Assembly: GCA_943369295.1 (NCBI GenBank)
Contig: CALRMU020000003.1
Location: forward strand, 682,001-746,000
DNA length: 64,000 bases
From: JAKRSE01 sp943369295
Lineage (GTDB): Bacteria > Armatimonadota > Fimbriimonadia > Fimbriimonadales > Fimbriimonadaceae
Direction: 5' to 3'
Positions 58,341 to 64,000 of this stretch are shown piece after piece. Below the pieces are notes generated by a model. The model saw only the letters and a list, made by a program, of their open reading frames with translations, was not told the DNA's origin and made no database searches. Positions within the stretch are counted from its first letter, which is position 1, and the number at the start of each line of letters is the position of its first letter. Both the position numbers and the translations under genes were made by a program.

Positions 58341-59753
58341 TTATGCCCTCATAAAGACCTTCTGCTTGGTGGCCCAGGCAGCCAGGACCCCAATGGTCAG
58401 GGTCTGAAGCAGGCTGTAAACGGCAAGAAACCAAGGGTTCCAGCCTTGACTCCCAATCCAGCCATCTATCCCGGTCAAGCGGACAAAGCTGAAAATGAAG
58501 TGAGTGATCAGCAGGTATCCCAAAAGAGGATTGCTCCCGACCAGCGCCATGAAGCCGGGTGATTCCTTCGGAATCCTTTTTCGCCAAAGCTCCAAACCCT
58601 GGTGGAACAGAATCGCGAGTCCAGAAGTGATCAAAAAGTAGCTGACTGTCGCGCTGTCTTTCCTTAAGTTCTCACCCCACTGGCTTATCATCAAGCCAAG
58701 AAAGATCAGGATGTTGGCGCTCGGCACCACCTGCCAAAGCATGGACTCTTTCGGCAGAACGTAAGCCGCCCCGAAGGCAAGCATCAGCAGATAGCCAGCC
58801 AAAACAGCATCAGAACCTCGACCCGCCAAAATCAGGCAGAGGGGCAGCAGGGCAAGGCAGAAAACCAAGACTCCTGCTTCCTTTTTTGTGAACTCAATCT
58901 TCCCCCCTTTGGCCAGCCAAATGCCATAAAGAATCCCCGGAATCACGATCAGCAGATACTTGTGGTAATCCAGCCTGGTCACCAAGGGGCTAAATGTCCA
59001 CTGCAATGCAGGGTTAAAGGGCGGCCAATACTTGATCAGGGGCCAAACAACAATCACCAGACAGCCGACAGCATAAGGAGCCCAGGCAAAGCGTCTTGAA
59101 GCCCAGTAGACCAGCCCGCCAGTAAAGCTGACTCCAGCCAGAACCTTGATGATGATGTCTTGGTTCATGGGGTCCAGCTTTGTCGGGTCAGGGACAAGGG
59201 TGGAAGCGGCGACAATGATCCCCACGCCTACCGCCTTTAGAACCCAGTTCACCTGCCAGCTCCAGCGAGATGAGTGAATGAAAAGCAGCAGAGTCCCTAC
59301 AAAAAACCCCATTCCCAGCACCTGAATGAAAGATGTTTCTTTGCCATCCATCATCCCCGGCCTGGTGGCATGAACAAGATAAGCAAAGACGAGCAGCAGA
59401 GCCGATCGCTTAAAGAGTCCAAGAAGAGTCGCGTGCCAGGGCTCCCCTTCATCCAACCGCCTGCCCATTGCAAAGGGCATGGCCGCCCCCATAGAGAATA
59501 GAAAGAAGGGAAAAACGAGATCAACCCAGGTAATGCCGCTGATGCTCGGATCGAACTTCATATCCGGCGGGGGCACCTGGGCGTGATACATCCAGGGTGG
59601 AAGAGTTCCGTAAGGCAGAAGGCCGCTAAGAGCCATGCCGAGCAGCGCCCAGCCCCTCAGGGCATCCAAAGATTCCTGCCTTGGCGGTTTGGCCGCTGGT
59701 GCTGAATCGGCAGATTCTTTTTGCTGCACCGCAAAAACAGGCTGCTCTGCCAT
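58341..59753 (-). CDS. DUF5009 membrane acyltransferase-like protein
   Basis: 470 aa, about 11 transmembrane helices. 'QESLDALRGWALLGMALSGL' is the signature of the DUF5009/heparan-alpha-glucosaminide N-acetyltransferase-like family. 'WVDLVFPFFLFSMGAAMPFA' (second helix with conserved D-x-V-F-P-F-F-L-F) is further support, as is the closing 'NPLLGYLLITHF'. Such proteins are thought to move acyl groups onto sugars across the membrane. The gene's start region is inside a perfect 14-bp inverted repeat and carries a CATAGT box. It precedes fliL on the same strand with a 91-base gap. Confidence 0.82.
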   Translation of the reverse strand: MAEQPVFAVQQKESADSAPAAKPPRQESLDALRGWALLGMALSGLLPYGTLPPWMYHAQVPPPDMKFDPSISGITWVDLVFPFFLFSMGAAMPFAMGRRLDEGEPWHATLLGLFKRSALLLVFAYLVHATRPGMMDGKETSFIQVLGMGFFVGTLLLFIHSSRWSWQVNWVLKAVGVGIIVAASTLVPDPTKLDPMNQDIIIKVLAGVSFTGGLVYWASRRFAWAPYAVGCLVIVVWPLIKYWPPFNPALQWTFSPLVTRLDYHKYLLIVIPGILYGIWLAKGGKIEFTKKEAGVLVFCLALLPLCLILAGRGSDAVLAGYLLMLAFGAAYVLPKESMLWQVVPSANILIFLGLMISQWGENLRKDSATVSYFLITSGLAILFHQGLELWRKRIPKESPGFMALVGSNPLLGYLLITHFIFSFVRLTGIDGWIGSQGWNPWFLAVYSLLQTLTIGVLAAWATKQKVFMRA

Positions 59754-59774
59754 AGATTAACTATGGCAGAGCAG
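59742..59774 (-). promoter_or_regulatory. perfect 14-bp inverted repeat over promoter and start codon
   Basis: CTGCTCTGCCATAG (59742-59755), ATTAA, CTATGGCAGAGCAG (59761-59774). The minus-strand ATG is at 59753, inside one arm, and CATAGT (59765-59760) stands 6 bases before it. It could be an operator that covers the -10 box, or an RNA hairpin that hides the start codon. Confidence 0.6.
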
Positions 59775-59807
59775 GATGAACAGATACTTCGTTAGCGAAC
59801 GCTTACC

Positions 59808-60716
59808 TTAGCCTTCCCAGTCCCAGGCAAAAACGCCTTCGGCAGTAAAGGTGTACTGTCGAACGTCGGAGCCGGTAAGGGTAGATGTGAAGACTTCAGC
59901 CTTCCCGCTCACAAGTCTTGCAAACATGATTCTCGTGCCAGAAGGAGAGATCTTGGGTCCCCAGCCCTCCGTCATCTTGGCGGGGGTTCCACCGGTAGAG
60001 CTGATTCTCATGCAGCTCTCCACGTCGCCATCAACAGAAGTGAAGAACAACTCGCTGCTTCCGTTCCAGCTGACACTGGGACGATCTGCCTGATGACGGT
60101 GCACCAAGGTCGGTGCTCCACCAGCGGCTGGCATGGTGTAGATCACATGAGTTCTGCCGCCCTCTGCCCTCAAGAAGGCAATGGTATTGCCGTTCTTAGA
60201 AACAGCAGGAAGCTTGTCATCAACCGCGTTGTCTGTCAACTGGGCAAAGTTTGTTCCGTCCAGGTTCATGGCCACGATTTCAGAATCAGTTCCGCCAACA
60301 AACTTGTTCCAGACCAGTCGGTTGTTGCTGATCCAGGCCGGGCTGACATCAATCGTCGAGTCCGTGGTCAGCCTCTGAAGAGTTGAAGGCTGATTAACGG
60401 TCATCACGTAGAGCTCGTCCGACCCGCTGCGGTTCGAGATGAAAGCAATCTTGGATGCATCCGGGCTGAGAGCGGGCATTTCGTTTCGAGCAGTGCTGGA
60501 TTCTGCCTGCTGAAGAAAGGCGTTGGTCTTAATGTCGTGGACCCAAACCCTGGGTCGGCCACCCACAGTATCACTGACTGCAGTGCGCTCGCCGATTGCT
60601 CCACCGCCGCCACCGCCGCCGCCGCCGCCAGAACTCGTTCCTCCTCCGCTGCCGCCGCAGCCGAGGATCAAAGCAAAAGCTGCTGCCACTGTTCCAAGCG
60701 CGAAAACCTGTTTCAT
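59808..60716 (-). CDS. TolB-like beta-propeller lipoprotein
   Basis: 302 aa. Lipoprotein signal peptide with lipobox 'LILGC' (Cys near residue 20), a Gly/Ser linker with ten Gly in a row, then PD40/TolB-type propeller blades: 'MPALSPDASKIAFISNRSG', 'DVSPAWISNNRLVWN', 'LPAVSKNGNTIAFLRAEGG' and 'GPKISPSGTRIMFARL'. Anchored to the membrane, probably binding proteins or glycans. It is not next to tol-pal genes, so it is not TolB itself. Confidence 0.82.
   Translation of the reverse strand: MKQVFALGTVAAAFALILGCGGSGGGTSSGGGGGGGGGGAIGERTAVSDTVGGRPRVWVHDIKTNAFLQQAESSTARNEMPALSPDASKIAFISNRSGSDELYVMTVNQPSTLQRLTTDSTIDVSPAWISNNRLVWNKFVGGTDSEIVAMNLDGTNFAQLTDNAVDDKLPAVSKNGNTIAFLRAEGGRTHVIYTMPAAGGAPTLVHRHQADRPSVSWNGSSELFFTSVDGDVESCMRISSTGGTPAKMTEGWGPKISPSGTRIMFARLVSGKAEVFTSTLTGSDVRQYTFTAEGVFAWDWEG
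60600..60629 (-). repeat. GGC/GGT codon run (poly-Gly)
   Basis: Ten consecutive Gly codons, eight of them GGC or GGT in an imperfect trinucleotide array, in the lipoprotein linker. Length changes would alter the linker without shifting the frame. Confidence 0.7.
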
Positions 60717-60828
60717 CTGACTGACTCTAACGCAAACACCGTGCCACTCCTATCCCAAAGGTCCAATTCTTCAGAATCCTGAACTTGAATTAGAGAATTG
60801 TGCCGGGACCTGAGGCCCCGGCCACCTT

Positions 60829-61923
60829 CTAGTGTGCTGCCGCGAGAGCTTCTCTGCGAAGCTTGGCCTCATTGGCCACAGCCTCAACATCAGAATTCAT
60901 CAATTCGCCGCCGGCTTCTGCCGTCTCCACCGCTCTCAACGATTCGATGGCGACTTCGGCATGCTTAGCTTCTGGCTCCTCGGTGGTGATGACCTGAGTC
61001 CACATTCCGGGAGTGAGAATGTAAGTCAAAAATCTCTTGTCTTTAGCTCGTCCCGCCGCTCTGATGATTTCGTAGCTGATTCCAGCCACAACAGGAAGAA
61101 CCGCCATGCGGACGAGGATTCTTGTCACAAGGGTCACCCATGCCGGGGCGCCTTCTGGAACAAAAAGATCTCGCGGAAGGGGAATGAAGACCAGAAATCC
61201 GACCAGCACCACCATGATGGCGAAGTTGGTGCCGCATCTAAGATGAAACCGTGAGTTTGCAAGGCAGTTGTCTGGCGTCAGTTCCTGCCCTTTCTCCATC
61301 GCGTTGATGGCAGCGTGCTCTGCGCCATGGTAGCGAAAGACGTCAAGAATCGCAGGAATTCGACGGATCAAAAAGAGGTAGCCAATGAACATGGCCAGCT
61401 TGACCGTCTCGGCAACCGCATTTGTCCAGGTGTTGCTGAACTTAAAGATGGACTGAGTCCACTGAGCGAGCCCCTCGGGGCCGAAATCGAAAATCGTGAC
61501 GCTCAAGGCAAGCGATACGACGACCGTGACTCCGATCATCACCTTTTCAATCTGCTTGCGCTTTTCAGGTGTCTGAGCGTCGTACCAGTTCTCAAACTTT
61601 GACTTCTTAACTGGAGACTTTTTGGCGGCTTCTTCGCTGCCTTCTAGCGGCTGAAACCTCTCGTCTGCGGCAATCTCGCCAGCAAACCGCATGGCTCGGT
61701 TGCCAAGCAGCATGGTATCCAGCAGAGCAAGAGTTCCCCGAAGGAAGGGGAGCATGAGCCACTTTTGGCGAAAGATCCAAAGCTTCTCAATCGGCTCGGT
61801 CTTAACCAGAATTTCACCCGAGGGGGCGCGCACCGCAACAGACCAGAACTTGGGTGACCTCATCATCACCCCTTCCAGCACGGCCATGCCGCCAAATTGG
61901 AAGCCTTGAGGCTTATCCGCCAT
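60829..61923 (-). CDS. DUF1385 membrane protein
   Basis: 364 aa. 'FGGMAVLEGVMMRSPKFWSV' is the DUF1385 signature; 'YHGAEHAAINAMEKGQELT' and 'HLRCGTNFAIMVVLVGF' complete it. Four or five membrane helices lie between residues 120 and 290. The His pair (HGAEH) and Cys suggest metal binding. Function unknown in the family. ATG 61923 is chosen because TAAAGT is 7 bases upstream; an ATG two codons earlier overlaps that hexamer's spacer. Confidence 0.87.
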   Translation of the reverse strand: MADKPQGFQFGGMAVLEGVMMRSPKFWSVAVRAPSGEILVKTEPIEKLWIFRQKWLMLPFLRGTLALLDTMLLGNRAMRFAGEIAADERFQPLEGSEEAAKKSPVKKSKFENWYDAQTPEKRKQIEKVMIGVTVVVSLALSVTIFDFGPEGLAQWTQSIFKFSNTWTNAVAETVKLAMFIGYLFLIRRIPAILDVFRYHGAEHAAINAMEKGQELTPDNCLANSRFHLRCGTNFAIMVVLVGFLVFIPLPRDLFVPEGAPAWVTLVTRILVRMAVLPVVAGISYEIIRAAGRAKDKRFLTYILTPGMWTQVITTEEPEAKHAEVAIESLRAVETAEAGGELMNSDVEAVANEAKLRREALAAAH

Positions 61924-61930
61924 TGGCATG

Positions 61931-61936
61931 ACTTTA
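61931..61936 (-). promoter_or_regulatory. TAAAGT -10 box of the DUF1385 gene
   Basis: Minus-strand TAAAGT followed by CATGCCA (7 bases) and ATG 61923. Leaderless type. Confidence 0.45.
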
Positions 61937-62074
61937 CCCTTGGCAGATCATTCTTCTCCGTCTAGGCTGCTTAGACTAAAGACCACCGGGCCCCATATCG
62001 CCTCAGACAGAACTCCAGCACGGCATCGTCGTCTTACTTGGCAGGCAGTGACAGCCTAAATCAAAGGGGCCGCA

Positions 62075-62251
62075 ATGGACCTTGAAACAATGCATCTGGA
62101 ACTCACCCCCGAGGAGGCTAACAGACTTCTGTGCCTCTGCCTCGTGAGCCCTGGACAGCTTGACAAGGATGCCGAAACAGCCATGCGTAAACTGGCTCAG
62201 TACATTCGCAGTCAGGATCGAATTCGGAAGGAAAAGTCTGGCGAGAACTGA
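62075..62251 (+). CDS. small unknown protein, 58 aa
   Basis: ATG 62075 has AAGGGG five bases upstream. The peptide begins 'MDLETMHLELTPEEANRLLC' and continues as amphipathic helices with a charged end ('QYIRSQDRIRKEKSGEN'). It reads as a compact helical protein. 'LTPEEANRLLCLCLVSP' resembles the helical small proteins common as regulators, but no family is recognised. It lies alone in a 430-base gap between divergent DUF1385 and the Nif3 gene, with coding-like codon usage. Confidence 0.6.
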   Translation: MDLETMHLELTPEEANRLLCLCLVSPGQLDKDAETAMRKLAQYIRSQDRIRKEKSGEN

Positions 62252-62342
62252 AATCAACCAGTGTGGATTCTGTTCTGAGCCGTCCGGCAGGAAGTCTGAC
62301 TTCGCCTCCTTCATTCTTCATTCATCATTGCCCCAAACCAGG

Positions 62343-62348
62343 TAGCTT
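62343..62348 (+). promoter_or_regulatory. TAGCTT -10 box, leaderless start of the Nif3 gene
   Basis: TANNNT hexamer, six bases (GAAGGC), then ATG 62355. Confidence 0.4.
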
Positions 62349-62354
62349 GAAGGC

Positions 62355-63479
62355 ATGACTTTCAACGACCTCCTCAAAGACCTGGATGTCATTGCTCCTT
62401 TTCACCTAGCCCAAGGCTGGGATAGGGTTGGAGCGATGACGGGCCGCGGATCGCAGGAGGTCCGAAAGGTCTTGGTGAGCCTCGATGCCAGCCCTGGTGC
62501 TCTGCATTACGCCATCGAGTCCGGCTGCCATGCTTGGGTCACCCACCACCCTCTCATCTGGGACCCCATCAAATCTTTGGCCGACACACACGATTCTGAT
62601 CAAGCATCCAAGTCACGGCTTAAGCTGCTGCTGAGGTGCGTTGAAGCCGGAGTGGCTGTGGCTTCCTGCCACACAAACTGGGATTCAGCTGAGGGAGGGG
62701 TCAATGATGCTCTCGCCTCGCTTCTCAACCTGAACGTGACTGAAAGGTTCGGCCCAGGTGTGCCAGAGGAGAGGCTGAAAATGGCGATCACCCTCCCCGC
62801 AGACTGCCTTGATGTCGTGATCGAAGCCGCTTCAGATGCTGGCGCAGGAGAGATTGGCCTCTATGATCAATGCTCCTTCTCCTGGCCAGGAACAGGCACT
62901 TTTCTTCCCTTGCCCGGCTCCGACCCTTCTGCGGGTGAAATCGGCCTGCTTTCCCGAGAGCCCGAGATTCGCCTCGAAATGGTTCTGCCCGCCCGGATTC
63001 AAGCAAAAGTAGAAGCTGCTGTCCGAGCTGTTCACCCTTACGAAGAGCCTGCCTTCGATTGGCTGGTCTGCCAGACCGAGACGATCGGTCAGCTCGGGGT
63101 CATTGCCGAAACATCTGAACCACAGAACTTCGAAGCTTTCTGCCTTCACCTCCAGACAAGCCTACAGTCACCCCTCCGCATCTACGGCAGACCAGATTCA
63201 ATGGTCGAACGAGTCGCCCTGGTAGGGGGAGCAGGCGGAGGATTCTGGCCTCAGGCTAAGGGACAAAGCCAGCTTCTCATCACAGGAGAGGTCCGCCAAT
63301 CGGACGCTCTTGAAGCCGCTGAATCTGGCTTCTGCCTGATCGAAGCCGGCCACTATGCCACCGAGCAGCCAGGCATGAGAGCCATGACCGATGCCTTGAT
63401 TCAAAGAGGCTGGGATGCCGAGCTCTACGTTCCTCATCCTGGCGACAACGGACGCCCTTATTTGCTGCAGTTAGCATAA
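62355..63479 (+). CDS. Nif3-like dinuclear metal centre protein (DUF34)
   Basis: 374 aa, the long form with a PII-like insert between the halves of the Nif3 domain. N-terminal metal ligands are in 'AWVTHHPLIWDPI' (HH) and 'VASCHTNWDSAEGGVND' (H..D). The insert spans about 130-240 ('LKMAITLPADCLDVVIEAAS', 'AVRAVHPYEEPAFDWL'). C-terminal ligands are in 'FCLIEAGHYATEQPGM' (H..E). Hexameric; proposed roles include GTP cyclohydrolase-like or metal chaperone activity, none firmly settled. Single gene. Confidence 0.9.
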   Translation: MTFNDLLKDLDVIAPFHLAQGWDRVGAMTGRGSQEVRKVLVSLDASPGALHYAIESGCHAWVTHHPLIWDPIKSLADTHDSDQASKSRLKLLLRCVEAGVAVASCHTNWDSAEGGVNDALASLLNLNVTERFGPGVPEERLKMAITLPADCLDVVIEAASDAGAGEIGLYDQCSFSWPGTGTFLPLPGSDPSAGEIGLLSREPEIRLEMVLPARIQAKVEAAVRAVHPYEEPAFDWLVCQTETIGQLGVIAETSEPQNFEAFCLHLQTSLQSPLRIYGRPDSMVERVALVGGAGGGFWPQAKGQSQLLITGEVRQSDALEAAESGFCLIEAGHYATEQPGMRAMTDALIQRGWDAELYVPHPGDNGRPYLLQLA

Positions 63480-63524
63480 AGCAGCATTGCTGAGTAAGAT
63501 GAAATTGGCAGAGGTGCCACAGCC

Positions 63525-64000
63525 ATGACAATGCAGCGTCCCGGTTTCGGAATTCAGCTCTACACCGTTCGTGATGAGCTCAAAAACGACTTCTTCGGCA
63601 CCATTCGGCAGCTGGCCGATATGGGCTACGAAGGAATCGAAGGAGGAATCTACGAAGGGGACCAGCTCAAGGGCTTGGTCGATCTTCTCGCCGAGAAGAA
63701 CATCGCCTACGCAGGCGGCATGACCATGATGTCGGACTTCGAGTCACGTCTGGATCAGATTCTGGAATCAACTTCAACCCTGGGCAGCAACACGGTTCTC
63801 TGCCCTTGGATTCTTGAAGAAGAGCGCCAGAACCTCGAAGACTGGAAGAAGATCGCAGCCAGGAAGCAGAAAATCGGAGAAGCATGCCGCGATGCCGGGT
63901 TCAAGTACCTTTATCACATCCACGGTTTTGAATTCACCGATCTGGGCGATGGAACAACTGGAATGGACGTGATCTTCGATGAGACCGATGACGCAGTTGG
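63525..64000 (+). CDS. sugar phosphate isomerase/epimerase-like protein, 3' end outside window
   Basis: At least 158 aa, cut by the window end. Xylose-isomerase-like TIM barrel: 'FGIQLYTVRDELKNDFFGTI' is strand 1 with the following helix, 'LADMGYEGIEGGIYEG' strand 2, 'NTVLCPWILEEE' strand 4 and 'FKYLYHIHGFEF' a later strand with a metal-binding-type His. Starting 'GIQLYTVRDEL' is common in this family of sugar or inositol isomerases and epimerases. GAGGTG stands upstream of ATG 63525; ATG 63531 is an alternative. Exact substrate unknown. Confidence 0.8.
   Translation, partial: MTMQRPGFGIQLYTVRDELKNDFFGTIRQLADMGYEGIEGGIYEGDQLKGLVDLLAEKNIAYAGGMTMMSDFESRLDQILESTSTLGSNTVLCPWILEEERQNLEDWKKIAARKQKIGEACRDAGFKYLYHIHGFEFTDLGDGTTGMDVIFDETDDAV

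Overview
The window is a gene-dense bacterial chromosome segment of middling GC, with no rRNA, CRISPR array, transposase or phage gene visible. It encodes a didehydro-futalosine-type menaquinone enzyme (MqnD), a PilT retraction ATPase, a FliL-like protein, a lipoprotein, a bacterial alpha-2-macroglobulin and a C-minus ribosomal protein L31. This suits a free-living, diderm-type, aerobic bacterium. From overall gene content I would guess Armatimonadota (Fimbriimonas-like), but nothing here proves it.

Layout. 0-3 kb: a cut-off unknown gene, a HigBA-like toxin-antitoxin pair, a 2Fe-2S ferredoxin and an M20 peptidase. 3-6.2 kb (minus strand): a short-chain dehydrogenase, pilT and an HDOD protein. 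6.2-9.5 kb: bcp, panB-panC, a small unknown basic protein and tRNA-Thr. 9.5-15.8 kb: an MFS exporter, a glycosyltransferase, ppk1-ppx and a divergent small alarmone hydrolase. 15.8-28.7 kb: a long plus-strand block with two beta-lactamase-fold hydrolases, glycerate 2-kinase, a polytopic membrane protein, alpha-2-macroglobulin, VanW and a GH20-like protein. 29-40.5 kb: a ROK kinase, the MoxR/DUF58/transglutaminase trio coupled to holA, a monooxygenase, a beta-helix/PA14 protein, an orphan DUF433 antitoxin, rpmE and mqnD. 56.3-64 kb: citrate synthase, FliL, DUF5009, a TolB-like lipoprotein, DUF1385, a 58-aa protein, Nif3 and a cut-off sugar isomerase.

The centrepiece is 40.6-56.3 kb. Thirteen intact minus-strand genes plus one decayed copy encode membrane proteins that I recognise from no named family. 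All can be read as variants of one plan: a transmembrane hairpin plus a beta-rich domain that ends in a helix followed by an 'RG(A/I)xV' strand, normally present twice per protein. One 642-aa member carries four copies of the domain. The genes overlap or nearly touch, forming two operon-like blocks separated only by a convergently placed prs. The block is visibly more AT-rich than its flanks (judged by eye), shows recent partial duplication, and contains a copy with an internal deletion and an in-frame stop. The plan resembles membrane-anchored bacterial PH-domain proteins such as YdbS/YdbT, but that link is inference.

Two gene-expression features recur. About fifteen starts lie 5-8 nt downstream of a TANNNT (or CATANT) hexamer, which implies leaderless mRNAs. 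Two genes (vanW-like, and one cluster paralog) appear to start at AUA, each overlapping the preceding stop codon and each 7 nt after a good Shine-Dalgarno sequence; both alternatives would truncate a membrane or signal segment.
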